A DNA stretch of 56,283 nucleotides. Origin: an uncultured Acidobacteriota bacterium. GTDB taxonomy: Bacteria; Acidobacteriota; UBA6911; CAINFC01. Positions 41,648 to 51,257 of the stretch are shown here, piece by piece. How positions within the stretch are numbered: the stretch's first letter is position 1; every line of letters begins with the position of its first letter. The notes below the pieces were generated by a model. The model worked only from the letters and a program-made list of their open reading frames with translations, searched no databases and had not been told where the DNA came from. The translations under genes and the position numbers were made by a program. The stretch covers positions 1-56,283 of the forward strand of contig CAINFC010000258.1 in the NCBI GenBank assembly GCA_903847975.1. The letters are read 5' to 3'.

Positions 41648-44307
41648 AAAGAATAATGAAACAAAAAACCGCCTGCCGACCGGGCTTTCCGACCTTCGCC
41701 GCATGCCTCTTCCTGGCCTGTCTACCCCTCGCTTCCACGGCGGCGCCGAACGCTCCCTCCGTTCCTGTTTCCCTGATTTCCGATTCCAGCCCCGGCCCGG
41801 CGGCCATGCACGGCCTGAGCCGGCTGGAAGAGGCGTTCCGGAAAAAGGGGATCGCGCCGGAAAAGATTACGGATGCTTCCCGGGCCGGGGGCCGGTTCCG
41901 GATTTATGCCGGACTGGCAACCGGTCCCGGTCCGGCGGCGACGGAACTGGCTGCCGGACGGGGAGCGCAGCCCGAAGGCCCGGAGTCCTTTGTTCTGCGT
42001 CCCCTTTCCCGGCAGGGCCGCCGGCGCGACCTGCTGGCGGCCGCCTCCGACGACCGCGGCCTGATGTACGCCCTGCTGGAGCTTGCCGACCGGGTTCGCG
42101 CCGGAGCCGATCCGCTGTCCGCATTGCAGTCGGTTCCGGACACGACGGCAAAGCCGGCGGCCCCCGACCGGGCCGTTTCGATCTACACTTTTCAGCGAGC
42201 CTACTGGGAAAGCCGGTTTTACGATCGTGAGTACTGGGAGAAATACCTGGATATGCTGGCGCAAAACCGCTTCAACTCCCTGATCCTCATTTTCGGATAC
42301 GAGAACGGCGGATTTCTTGCACCCTGCTATCCTTATTTTTTCGATGTCGAGGGATTTCCGGAGGTGCGCATGGTGGGCATCACCGCCGCCGAGCAGCAGC
42401 GCAACCTGCAAACGCTGAACGGGCTGATCCGCATGGCCCACGAGCGGGGAATCCGGCTGACGCTGGGCATCTGGGACCACATCTACCGCGGCGGGGTGCA
42501 GGGCGGAGGCATTCCCGGGGCCGACGAGGCCACCCGAAAACCGACACCCGGGCTGGTCTGGGGGGTGACCGGGGACAACCTGGTGGCTTACACCAAGGCG
42601 GCTCTGGCCCAGCTGGTCCGCCGGGTGCCGGATCTGGACGGAATCCAGTTCCGGATGCACGACGAATCCGGCCTGAAAAACAGCGAGCAGGAGGCCTTCT
42701 GGCGCGACGTTTTCCGCAGCATGAAGGAAAAGGCCCCCGGGCTGCGGCTGGATCTGCGCGCCAAGGGGCTCCCCGACTCGGTCATTCAGAGCGCGGTGGA
42801 GGAGGGGATCCGCTTCCGGATCACCACCAAGTACTGGATGGAGCAGATGGGCCTCCCCTTCCACCCGACGCACATCAACCGGCAGAACCAGTTCGACCGA
42901 CGTCACAGCTACGCCGATCTGCTGCGCTACCCGCAGCAGTACAAAATGCACTGGCGGCTGTGGAACGGCGGCACGGCCCGGGTTCTGCTGTGGGGCGATC
43001 CGGACTACGTGCGCCGCTTTGTCGACAGCACCCGGCTCTACGGCGGAGACGGCTTTGAGGTCAACGAGCCGCTCTGCTCGAAAATGGAGGCCCAGCCCCA
43101 CGACGCCCCGCCGTTCGAGCTGCTGAATCCCTCGCGGCGCTATTACCGTTACGAATTCGAGCGCTACTGGCATTTCTTTCAGCTCTTCGGCCGGCTGGGC
43201 TACCAGCCCGACGCTTCGCCCGAGCTGTGGCACGGGGAGTTCGTCCGCCGCTTCGGCCCGCAGGCCGCGCCGGCTGTGGAAAAGGGGCTGCACCTGGCCA
43301 GCCGGGTGCTGCCGCGCATCGTGGCCTCCTGCTATCCCTACAGCGCTTTTCCCCTGACCCGCGGCTGGGCGGAAAAGCAGCGCCTCGGGGACCTGCCGGC
43401 TTATGCCCGGGCGGAAGGCAGCGACATCCAGCAGTTCGTCGCCTTTGACCAGGAGGCCCAGTTGCTCCTGTCCGGCGGAGAGGATGCCAGAATCCGCCCG
43501 CCGCAGAACAGCCGCTGGTTTCAGCGGACTTACGAGGCGATCTCCGCCGCGATCGCCGACGCCGAAAAAGCGATCGGCCGGAGGCGCAATCCGGAGTTCG
43601 ACTCCACGATGACGGATCTGCGGATCCTGGCCCAGCTGGCCCTGTATCATTCCCACCGCATTCCCGCCGCGGTAAGCTACTGTTTGTTCCAGCGGACCGG
43701 CGACCGGCAGGCCCTGGAAGAAGCCCTGCGGCAGGAAGGGGAGGCCATCGACGCCTGGAGGAAGCTGGTCGCCGCCGCCGGCGATTTTTACGCCTCCGAT
43801 CTGCAGATGGGGGTTCGCGGTGCCGCCCTGTGCGGTCACTGGAAGGATGAACTGGGGGCCCTGGAGAAGGGACACAGCCGGCTGACCGAAGAGCTGCGGA
43901 CGTTCCAGCCGAAAGGAGATGTCCGGCAGGCTCCCCGGTACCGGCCGGTGCCGGAGCGGGGGGATACGGAACCGCCCCGGGTGACAATTCGTCCGTTGAT
44001 GCGGGCAGAGGCATCCCGGCCGCTGACCGTTTCCGTGGAAGCCGGAGATACGTCCGGCGTTAAGTGGCTTCGCCTGCTCTACCGGAGCGTGAACCAGCAT
44101 CTGGATTACAAGGTTCTTCCCATGCAGCCCGGGAAATCGAAGGGCTCCTTTCAGGCCACGATTCCGGCGGAAGAGCTGAACCCCGGCTGGGACCTCATGT
44201 TCCTGGTGGAAGCCATGGACAACCGCGGCAACGGGAAAATCTACCCCGATCTGGAAAAGGAGACGCCGTATGTGATCGTTCCTCTCCACGGCCATCCGCC
44301 GCGTTGA
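41644..44307 (+). CDS. Large secreted glycoside-hydrolase-like protein
   Basis: The 887-residue protein has a signal peptide (about 1-34). An N-terminal alpha/beta domain (about 40-165) is of the type preceding GH20, GH67 and GH84 barrels. A TIM-barrel region follows (about 175-490; NRFNSLILIFGYENGGF, RLTLGIWDH), with candidate acidic residues in FRMHDESG and DGFEVNEPLC. Next are a helical domain (about 500-760) and a C-terminal beta-sandwich (about 790-885). The exact family is not certain; alpha-glucuronidase-like or GH20-related are the main options. It is periplasmic or secreted and is coupled to the acyltransferase gene. Confidence 0.65.
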   Translation: MKRIMKQKTACRPGFPTFAACLFLACLPLASTAAPNAPSVPVSLISDSSPGPAAMHGLSRLEEAFRKKGIAPEKITDASRAGGRFRIYAGLATGPGPAATELAAGRGAQPEGPESFVLRPLSRQGRRRDLLAAASDDRGLMYALLELADRVRAGADPLSALQSVPDTTAKPAAPDRAVSIYTFQRAYWESRFYDREYWEKYLDMLAQNRFNSLILIFGYENGGFLAPCYPYFFDVEGFPEVRMVGITAAEQQRNLQTLNGLIRMAHERGIRLTLGIWDHIYRGGVQGGGIPGADEATRKPTPGLVWGVTGDNLVAYTKAALAQLVRRVPDLDGIQFRMHDESGLKNSEQEAFWRDVFRSMKEKAPGLRLDLRAKGLPDSVIQSAVEEGIRFRITTKYWMEQMGLPFHPTHINRQNQFDRRHSYADLLRYPQQYKMHWRLWNGGTARVLLWGDPDYVRRFVDSTRLYGGDGFEVNEPLCSKMEAQPHDAPPFELLNPSRRYYRYEFERYWHFFQLFGRLGYQPDASPELWHGEFVRRFGPQAAPAVEKGLHLASRVLPRIVASCYPYSAFPLTRGWAEKQRLGDLPAYARAEGSDIQQFVAFDQEAQLLLSGGEDARIRPPQNSRWFQRTYEAISAAIADAEKAIGRRRNPEFDSTMTDLRILAQLALYHSHRIPAAVSYCLFQRTGDRQALEEALRQEGEAIDAWRKLVAAAGDFYASDLQMGVRGAALCGHWKDELGALEKGHSRLTEELRTFQPKGDVRQAPRYRPVPERGDTEPPRVTIRPLMRAEASRPLTVSVEAGDTSGVKWLRLLYRSVNQHLDYKVLPMQPGKSKGSFQATIPAEELNPGWDLMFLVEAMDNRGNGKIYPDLEKETPYVIVPLHGHPPR

Positions 44308-44375
44308 GTGCCCGTGGTTTCCGAAGAGTCCGCGGCAACAGCCAGATGGATTTTTAAACAAGGAAGGAAGAAGCA

Positions 44376-45674
44376 ATGCACAGAAAAATCATTTTTGCCC
44401 TCCTCGTCGGGCTGATTCAATTCGTCCTCCTGCCGCATGCCGGCCCGGTGCTGGCCGCCGGACGGGCGCAGCCGATGCAGGGGCTGGGACGCGGCCTGCG
44501 GGAGTTCGGCATCAAACCCGGCAACTCTCCCCAGGAAAACCGCCGGAGGCTGCAGGAAGCCATCGACTGGGCGGCAGTCCGGGGCGCCGCCATCCTGGTG
44601 GAGCCCTCTGAAGAACCCTATCCGGTGGCCGGCGGGCTGATCCTGCGGCGAAACGCCTCGCTGATCGGCGTGCACGGCCCGACCGGCCGCGGCACGCGGC
44701 ATCCTTCCAAGGCCCAGCCGGTCGGCAGCGTTTTCCGCATCGAGGACGAGTCGCAGCCTTTTCTGACCGTGGAAGGAGCCACGCAGGTGCGCGGCATCCA
44801 GTTCTGGTACCCCCGGCAGACGCGGGACGATCCGGCCCGGATCATCGCCTATCCGGCCACCATACGGGTCTCGCAGGAGGCCCCGGCCCAGGGAGTGACG
44901 CTCTCCTGCCTTACGTTTTACGGAGAATACCTGGCCATGGATTTCAACGCCCGCCGGGAAAAGCCCTGCGAGCAGGTCCTGGTGGAGCACTGCTACGGCT
45001 ATCCGCTCAGCGGGGAGTTTTTCCGGGTGGATTACTGCTACGATATCCCGCGGATCCTGCACTGCCACGTCAATCCGGCCAACCGGCGGTTCATCGACGG
45101 CGGGTACAGCAAGGCGGTGATCGATTCGGTGGTTGCCCGGCGGACCTTCAGCTACGCCATTCAGCACACCGACAACGCCGTGCTCATGGATATCTTCACC
45201 TTCGGGGTGTACGGCGGCGTTCTTCTGGGACCGGCTACCTACGGCCAGCTGACCAGCTTCAACCTGGACTGCGTCACCGTCGGCATCCACAAGCAGGGCG
45301 ACGGGGCCTTCAACCGCAACTGGCAGATAGCCCAGGGCTCCATCATCGCCAATACCGGCGCTTCGCTCGGCGAGATCCATCCGATCCTGATCGAGGGCAT
45401 GGGCCATACCGCGCTTTCCAACGTGGAAGCTTTCTCCGGCGGGAACAGCGCCCTGACCAACCTTCGTCAGTCGCAGGACTTCCTCCTGGTGCGCGGCGAC
45501 CGGCCGCTGACGGTGACCATGACCGGATGCCGGATGCGCAACTATGCGGCCGAGGAGCCTTTGACGATCGAGAACCCCAAGGCCTGGATCCGGGCGCTGG
45601 CCTGCGTCGACAAGAACGAGCGGCTGTACGAAACGGTCATCGGTGCCACCGCCTCCGGAAAGACGGCCCCCTGA
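44376..45674 (+). CDS. Secreted right-handed beta-helix protein
   Basis: The 432-residue protein has a signal peptide (about 1-28). An FGIKPGNSPQENRRRLQEAIDWA segment is typical of pectate-lyase-superfamily beta-helix proteins, and repeated strand-turn units from about 60 to 410 follow. The fold is common in polysaccharide lyases, hydrolases and surface proteins; no catalytic set is recognisable. AAGGAAG precedes the ATG, and it lies 68 bp after the glycoside-hydrolase-like gene, so the three genes from 40352 may act on one polysaccharide. Confidence 0.65.
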   Translation: MHRKIIFALLVGLIQFVLLPHAGPVLAAGRAQPMQGLGRGLREFGIKPGNSPQENRRRLQEAIDWAAVRGAAILVEPSEEPYPVAGGLILRRNASLIGVHGPTGRGTRHPSKAQPVGSVFRIEDESQPFLTVEGATQVRGIQFWYPRQTRDDPARIIAYPATIRVSQEAPAQGVTLSCLTFYGEYLAMDFNARREKPCEQVLVEHCYGYPLSGEFFRVDYCYDIPRILHCHVNPANRRFIDGGYSKAVIDSVVARRTFSYAIQHTDNAVLMDIFTFGVYGGVLLGPATYGQLTSFNLDCVTVGIHKQGDGAFNRNWQIAQGSIIANTGASLGEIHPILIEGMGHTALSNVEAFSGGNSALTNLRQSQDFLLVRGDRPLTVTMTGCRMRNYAAEEPLTIENPKAWIRALACVDKNERLYETVIGATASGKTAP

Positions 45675-45763
45675 ACGTTGACGCTTCCCGGGGCTTTCCC
45701 GGGATCTCCGGTGTTTTTGCCGGGCGATCCTGCCGGATTCAATCGCAAAAAGTCGCACATGAA

Positions 45764-46023
45764 AAGCCCTGCAAGGGCTTCGGATCGCAGCCCGGGGTAG
45801 GCGCGAAGCGCGCCTACCCCGGGTAAGGGGATATTCGGATAGGACAACCCTGCAGGGGTTGCGCAATATCCGGCAATACCAGGTGTTTGCGCAACCCTTG
45901 CAGGGTTGGTTTTTGATAAACCCTCCGACCCGGGGTAGCGCCTATGCGGCGCAACCCCGGGCTGTGTTCCGGAACCCCTTCAGGGTTCCTGCGGTTTATT
46001 GCAAAGCCATCCTGCCGGATGGC
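45764..46023. repeat. Array of distinct palindromes
   Basis: In order: 45764-45780 (AAGCCCT, 3-base loop); 45791-45823 (perfect 15-bp arms, AAG loop); 45845-45861 and 45892-45908 (CAACCC arms); 45929-45961 (14-bp arms, one mismatch); 45971-45989 (GGAACCC arms); 46006-46023 (GCCATCC arms). Arms differ in sequence between units, unlike CRISPR or a simple tandem repeat. Confidence 0.8.
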
Positions 46024-46060
46024 TTCCCAAAAAGTCGGGATTCGATCCGTAACAATCTCC

Positions 46061-46154
46061 CCAACGAAATCCGTTTGGAGTTCAAGCATTAGCTTGCAGG
46101 ACACAAGCGGAATTCCGCTCGCAGCGCGCAGTCTGAAGACTGTACTCAAAACGG
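46061..46154 (+). repeat. 94-bp dispersed repeat, copy 2
   Basis: This is the plus-strand counterpart of 29282-29374. It shares the CCAACGAAATCCGT start, TTAGCTTGC, ACAAGC, GCAGCGCGCAG and CAAAACGG blocks. Confidence 0.75.
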
Positions 46155-46326
46155 CTTTCGTTTGTGAGTTCGTTTTGGGGTGTTTGGGGGACTTTTTGCG
46201 AGATTGTCTTGCCGGATGAAGGTGAAAAAAGAAAATATTGTTACGTTCTATCGTCCCTTACGGGGCTTGCGGGTGCGCCACACGGCGCGAAGTAGCTTTC
46301 GCCGGGCCACCCAACCCGGGCGGCGC

Positions 46327-47763
46327 TCAGCTCTTGCGGCGCCAGAGGTAATAGAACGGGATGCCGGCCAGGGTCAGCAGCAGGCCCGGTAGAGCGTAGG
46401 GGTTCTGCTTTAGCATGGCTAGGCTGATGACGGAAGCGGCCAGGATGTAAATCCCCGGCAGCAGCGGATAGCCGACCGCTTTGTAGGGCCTCTCCATTTC
46501 CGGGCGCTTGCGGCGCAGGATGAACAGCCCGGCCACAGTCAGGACGTAAAAAACCATGACGGCAAACATCACCAGGTCGAGCAGCTCGTTGTACTTGCCG
46601 GAAAGCGCCAGCACGCCGGCCATCAGCACCTGGGCAAACAGCGCTTTGACCGGGGTGTGGAAGCGGGGATGGATGTCCCCGAGCCTCCGGAAAAAGATGC
46701 CGTCTTTCGCCATGGCGTAATAAACGCGGGCGCCGGCCAGGCTGAGGCCGTTGATGCAGCCGAAGGTGCTGCAAAGGATGGCCAGCATGAGGATCCTGCC
46801 CCAGCCCTCTCCGGCCACGGTGCTGATCACCTGCACCCCGAGGGTCAGTGTCTGCGGCTTCTGCTGCTCGTTGAAGGCCATGATCTCCGGCAGCGACATG
46901 ACGTGCAGGTAGCCGAAGTTGGCCAGCAGATACAGGGAGTTGACCAGCAGGGTGCCTATGGCCAGGGCCAGAGGCAGGTTTCGGCTCGGATTTTTCACCT
47001 CTCCGGCAGTGAAGGTGATGTTGTTCCAGGCGTCGGACGAAAAGAGGGAGCCGACCAGGGCTCCGCCGAAAAGAAAGAAAAAAGACAGGGACCACGCGTC
47101 GAGCGCCGGGGAGCCGGCCGGGGGAGCCGCCGACAGGTTAGCCCAGTCTCCCTTGCCGTAGCTGAGAGCCAGGGCGATCAGGCCCAGCACCCCCATGGTT
47201 TTGGCGGTGGTGAAAAAATTCTGGATCACCGCTCCCCAGCGGATCCCCAGACAGTTGACCGCCCCCAGGAACAGGATGACGCCGATGGCGACGATCTGCC
47301 CGCTGGAGAGCTGCCACTTCCAGGCGCCCAGCTGCAGAAGCGTCCACTCGGGCTCCAGGCGGACGAAAGGAACGAAGGCGTTTAAAAACTTGGCAAAAGC
47401 CACCGCCACCGCGGCAATGGTGCCCGTCTGGATGACAAAGAACAGGGTCCATCCATAGAGAAATCCGGCCAGCGGGCCGTAGGCCTCGCGCAGGTAGACG
47501 TACTGCCCCCCGGCATGGGGCATGGCGGCAGCCAGCTCCCCGTAGGCCAGGGCACCCAGAACGGTGACCAGCGCCGACAGCGACCAGGCCGCCAGGAGCC
47601 AGATCGGGGACTGCAGCTTGGCGGCCATATCCGCCGAAACAATAAAGATGCCGGACCCGATCATCGAACCGACCACGATGGCCGTGGCGTCGAACAGCCC
47701 TAGCCCCTTGACCAGGGCCGCCTGCGCCCCGGAGCAACAGCTCTCCCCTTCCTGCCTTTTCAT
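46327..47763 (-). CDS. APC-superfamily amino acid permease
   Basis: The 478-residue protein has 12 membrane helices. TM1 carries the unwound glycine motif GSMIGSGIFIVSAD, TM2-3 include the GALAYGELAAAMPHAGGQYVYLREAYGP block, and TM6 has FGGALVGSLFSSDAWNNITFTAGEVKNPSRN. These match the APC family of amino acid or polyamine exchangers and importers (LAT/BAT-like). The N-terminus carries a CC pair. GGGAGGAAGG immediately precedes ATG 47763. It is monocistronic and convergent with the repeat-rich gap. Confidence 0.93.
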   Translation of the reverse strand: MKRQEGESCCSGAQAALVKGLGLFDATAIVVGSMIGSGIFIVSADMAAKLQSPIWLLAAWSLSALVTVLGALAYGELAAAMPHAGGQYVYLREAYGPLAGFLYGWTLFFVIQTGTIAAVAVAFAKFLNAFVPFVRLEPEWTLLQLGAWKWQLSSGQIVAIGVILFLGAVNCLGIRWGAVIQNFFTTAKTMGVLGLIALALSYGKGDWANLSAAPPAGSPALDAWSLSFFFLFGGALVGSLFSSDAWNNITFTAGEVKNPSRNLPLALAIGTLLVNSLYLLANFGYLHVMSLPEIMAFNEQQKPQTLTLGVQVISTVAGEGWGRILMLAILCSTFGCINGLSLAGARVYYAMAKDGIFFRRLGDIHPRFHTPVKALFAQVLMAGVLALSGKYNELLDLVMFAVMVFYVLTVAGLFILRRKRPEMERPYKAVGYPLLPGIYILAASVISLAMLKQNPYALPGLLLTLAGIPFYYLWRRKS

Positions 47764-47888
47764 CCTTCCTCCCTGTTACCTGAGCGCCAGGAGCACGTTT
47801 TACCCTGCCCCGGCGATCCTTCCGCCGGATTTTGCAGTTTGACTTTTTCCGCCGGAAATTGCAAGCCTGAAGTCACCGAAGACATGCC

Positions 47889-47917
47889 TTGACCGGGTGT
47901 AGATCATAGGATAAACT
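47889..47917 (+). promoter_or_regulatory. Sigma70-like promoter of the second TonB-dependent receptor
   Basis: TTGACC (47889-47894) and TAAACT (47912-47917) have a 17-base spacer. The -10 box is identical to that of the promoter at 14932-14960. The leader to ATG 47995 is about 70 bases. Confidence 0.6.
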
Positions 47918-47994
47918 CCTCACGTTTTGTGCACGGCAATAAGTATCCTTACGGGGATAGTGTCGATACTATTTTTTATCCAAGGAGAGCAGTT

Positions 47995-50900
47995 ATGACC
48001 AATTCCAGAAGCAAACTTCTGCTTCTTTTAGCGATGCTTCTGCTGGGCGGCAGCGCTTTCGCCCAAACGGTAACCAACGGGGCCATTACCGGTTCCGTCA
48101 TCGACCCGCAAAAGGCGGTGATTCCGGGAGCCTCCATTGTGGCCACGCACGTGGAGACCGGCACGGCCTACGAGGCGGTTACCCAGGAAGACGGACGCTT
48201 TTCCATTATCGGAGTCCGAATCGGCTCTTACAACATCAAAGCCAGCATGGGCAAATTCCAGGCCCAGGAAAAAAGCAACATTAACGTCGGCCTGGGCGAA
48301 ACCCAGGACGTCAGCTTCGTGCTGCAGATAGAAGGGCTGAGCGAAACGGTGACCGTCACCGCCGAGGCCCAGATTTTCGATCTGTCCCGCGCCGGAACGG
48401 CCTCCAATGTTCCCACGCGAACAATTGAAGAGCTGCCCACCATTCAGCGCAGCATCAACGATTTTGCGCGCACCTCCCCGCACTTCAACACCAATACCGA
48501 CAGCGCCGGGGGTTCCGACATGATCAGCGTCGCCGGGCGCAACAACCGCTACAACAACATGCAGATCGACGGCGCGGTCAACAACGATGTGTTCGGCCTG
48601 GCATCCAGCGGTACGCCGGGCGGCCAGACCGGCACCCAGCCGGTCAGCCTCGATGCCATCCAGGAAATCCAGCTGGTAGTCTCCCCCTATGACGTGCGGC
48701 AGGGCGGATTTTCCGGCGGCAGCATCAACGCGGTCACCAAGAGCGGCTCCAATGCCTTCCACGGCACCGGCTACTACTTCGGCCGCAACCAGAAGTTCGT
48801 CAACTCCATCCCCAGCATCGTCACCGTGGCCAATCCCACGGCGGTGGACACCAAAGTCGGCCCCTTTTCCGACAAACAGGGCGGATTCAGCCTCGGCGGA
48901 CCGATCGTCAAGAACAAGCTGTTCTTCTTCACCAACCTGGACTGGGCCCGCAAAACGACTCCCACCGGCTACTCCATCGACGGCAGCTCCGGGCAGAAGT
49001 TCGACAACGCCGCCAACATCCAGCCGATTCTCGATTACGTCAAATCGAAGTACGGCTACGACCCGGGAGGCACGGGGGAATTCGGAAGGCCGAACAACGC
49101 CAACAAGTTTTTCGTGCGCGGCGACTACAACATCAGCTCCCGCCACCAGCTGGTGTTCCGCACCAACTACGTGGACGGGCTTGCCTACGTGGGAATTCAG
49201 TACAACAACGCCTACAAAATGCCGGGCAATTTTTACAGCATCCAGGACAAGATGCTCTCCAACGTGGCCCAGCTGAACAGCACGGTAGGTACCACCATGT
49301 TCAACGAGCTGCGCTTCACCTACCAGCGGGAGCGCAACGTCCGCGGCGATCAGGCAGGCTACAAGGCTTTCCCGGAAGTCCGCGTGGATCTTCCCAGCGG
49401 CAACTATATCCAGTTCGGGACCGAGTACTCCTCGCACGCCAACAAGCTCAACCAGGATATCATCGAAATCACCGACGATCTGACCTGGATCAAGGGTTCG
49501 CATACCTTTTCGTTCGGAACCCACAACGAGTTCTACAAGTTCTACAATCTGTTCATCCAGTACCTGTACGGAGGGTACCGTTTTTCCAGCCAGGCCAATT
49601 TCCAGGCCGGCCTGGCCCAGTCCTACAACCACAACTTTTCCAACACCTCCAATCCCAACGAGGCGGCCAACTTCCCGGTCCGACAGTTCGGGCTCTATGC
49701 CGGGGACAAGTGGAGGGCCAAAAGAAATCTGACCCTGACCTACGGCATCCGCGTGGATATCCCCCGCTTCCCGGACAAGCCGCGCGCCAACCCGGTGGCG
49801 GTGACCGACTTCAACTTGAGAACCGATGTCGTTCCCGCGCCGACCATGTGGTCTCCGCGCTTCGGCTTCAACTGGGACCCGAGCCAGGGTCGCAGCAAGC
49901 GCCTCCAGGTTCGCGGGGGCGTAGGCATCTTCTCCGGCCGGACTCCTTATGTGTGGCTTTCCAACCAGTACTCCAACACCGGTATGGATTTCACCAGCCT
50001 TTCGGTTTCCTATAACGCCAACAACAAGATCCCCTTTGTCGCCGATCCGTTCAACCAGCCCAATACGGTGACCGGCGGAACCACCGGGCGGCAGACCATC
50101 AACCTGATCGATCCGGATTATCACTACCCGACCATCCTGCGGACCAACGCCGCCTTCGACCATACCCTGCCTTTCTTCGGCCTGATCGGCAGCGCCGAAC
50201 TGGTTTACACCAAGAACATCAAGGAGATCAGCTACGCCAACATCAACTACGTGCCCCTCAGCAAGCTGCCCGACGGTCGGAACACCTACAAGAAGTTCGA
50301 CGCCAATCTGAACGACGTCATGTTGCTTTCGAACACCTCCAAGGGCCGCTCCTGGTCGATCAGCTACAAAGTGGAGCGCCCCTTCCGCAACCGGCTCTAC
50401 CTGAGCGGCTCCTACCTTTTCAACCGCGCTTACTCGGTCAACGACGGAACCTCCAGCGTGGCCCGCTCCAACTGGACCGGGACCCCGATCGGCCTGGACA
50501 CCAACAATCCGCCGCTGACCCGCTCCCGCTATGAAGTGGGAAGCCGCGTCAACCTGGCGGCCACGCTGCCGATCCGGATGCCCTGGCACATGAGCAGCAG
50601 GGTGTCGATGTTCTACAACGGCCAGCAGGGCTTCCCCTACTCCCTGATCTTCAACGGCGATGCCAATACGGACAGCATTACCAGCAATGACCTGCTTTAC
50701 GTCCCCAACAACAGCAGCGAGGTCTCGGTGTACAGCTCGGTCAGCGGACAGGCGGTCACCTACGACATGCTGGATAAATACCTGACCTCGCTCGGGGCCG
50801 ACAAGTACCGGGGGCAGATCCTGCCGCGCATGTTCAACCACGCCAAGTGGTACAACCAGATGGATGTCCGCTACGCCCTGACGATTCCCGCTTTCCGGGA

Positions 50901-51147
50901 AACCCGGTTCGAGGTCACGGTGGATGTATTCAACTTCCTGAACCTGCTGAACAGCAAGTGGGGCTGGCAGAATTTCGGCGGCTTCCCGGGAATCGGCCAG
51001 ATCGGATACGGCGGCCTGGATGCTACCACCGGAAAGATGCGCTACAACCTGGCAACTCTTGCCTCAACCACCTACCAGGGACCATTCACCCGCGACGACC
51101 TGCGCTCCCGGGCGCAGGCCCAGCTCGGCATCCGCTACCGCTTCTAG
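47995..51147 (+). CDS. Oar-type TonB-dependent receptor with carboxypeptidase-regulatory-like domain
   Basis: The product is 1050 residues from ATG 47995 (AAGGAGAG upstream). It has a signal peptide (about 1-24), a CarboxypepD_reg-like domain (about 26-115), a plug (about 130-255; SVAGRNNRYNNMQIDGAVNND) and a large barrel ending in LGIRYRF. It is more similar to Myxococcus Oar-like proteins than the 25.4-kb receptor by its plug (NNDVFGLASSGTPGGQTGTQP). Its substrate is unknown; adjacent genes do not suggest one. A strong terminator follows. Confidence 0.92.
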   Translation: MTNSRSKLLLLLAMLLLGGSAFAQTVTNGAITGSVIDPQKAVIPGASIVATHVETGTAYEAVTQEDGRFSIIGVRIGSYNIKASMGKFQAQEKSNINVGLGETQDVSFVLQIEGLSETVTVTAEAQIFDLSRAGTASNVPTRTIEELPTIQRSINDFARTSPHFNTNTDSAGGSDMISVAGRNNRYNNMQIDGAVNNDVFGLASSGTPGGQTGTQPVSLDAIQEIQLVVSPYDVRQGGFSGGSINAVTKSGSNAFHGTGYYFGRNQKFVNSIPSIVTVANPTAVDTKVGPFSDKQGGFSLGGPIVKNKLFFFTNLDWARKTTPTGYSIDGSSGQKFDNAANIQPILDYVKSKYGYDPGGTGEFGRPNNANKFFVRGDYNISSRHQLVFRTNYVDGLAYVGIQYNNAYKMPGNFYSIQDKMLSNVAQLNSTVGTTMFNELRFTYQRERNVRGDQAGYKAFPEVRVDLPSGNYIQFGTEYSSHANKLNQDIIEITDDLTWIKGSHTFSFGTHNEFYKFYNLFIQYLYGGYRFSSQANFQAGLAQSYNHNFSNTSNPNEAANFPVRQFGLYAGDKWRAKRNLTLTYGIRVDIPRFPDKPRANPVAVTDFNLRTDVVPAPTMWSPRFGFNWDPSQGRSKRLQVRGGVGIFSGRTPYVWLSNQYSNTGMDFTSLSVSYNANNKIPFVADPFNQPNTVTGGTTGRQTINLIDPDYHYPTILRTNAAFDHTLPFFGLIGSAELVYTKNIKEISYANINYVPLSKLPDGRNTYKKFDANLNDVMLLSNTSKGRSWSISYKVERPFRNRLYLSGSYLFNRAYSVNDGTSSVARSNWTGTPIGLDTNNPPLTRSRYEVGSRVNLAATLPIRMPWHMSSRVSMFYNGQQGFPYSLIFNGDANTDSITSNDLLYVPNNSSEVSVYSSVSGQAVTYDMLDKYLTSLGADKYRGQILPRMFNHAKWYNQMDVRYALTIPAFRETRFEVTVDVFNFLNLLNSKWGWQNFGGFPGIGQIGYGGLDATTGKMRYNLATLASTTYQGPFTRDDLRSRAQAQLGIRYRF

Positions 51148-51180
51148 GCCCAGGTTCTCTACACCAACAACCGACAGGAA

Positions 51181-51211
51181 GGGGATACGCTCCGGCGTAT
51201 CCCCTTTTTTT
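51181..51211 (+). terminator. Rho-independent terminator after the TonB-dependent receptor
   Basis: A perfect 10-bp stem GGGGATACGC/GCGTATCCCC with TCCG loop is followed by seven T. It lies 33 bases after the receptor stop. Confidence 0.9.
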
Positions 51212-51257
51212 GTCTGTGGTACAATCCCTTTTTTCAACATAGCCTGCAGGTAACATT

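Larger units (their letters stand above)
45675..46326. other. 652-bp intergenic region packed with palindromes and repeats
   Basis: It contains at least seven distinct inverted repeats (45764-46023), three copies of a CCGG...GCAAAAAGTC motif (near 45735, 46015 and 46185), the 94-bp dispersed repeat (46061-46154) and a GTCCCTTACGGGG palindrome (46251-46270). No credible gene is present. Confidence 0.75.

Noticed and set aside
45764-46023. CRISPR array.
   Set aside because: Units differ in sequence and spacing, with no constant repeat or unique spacers, and no cas genes are in the window.
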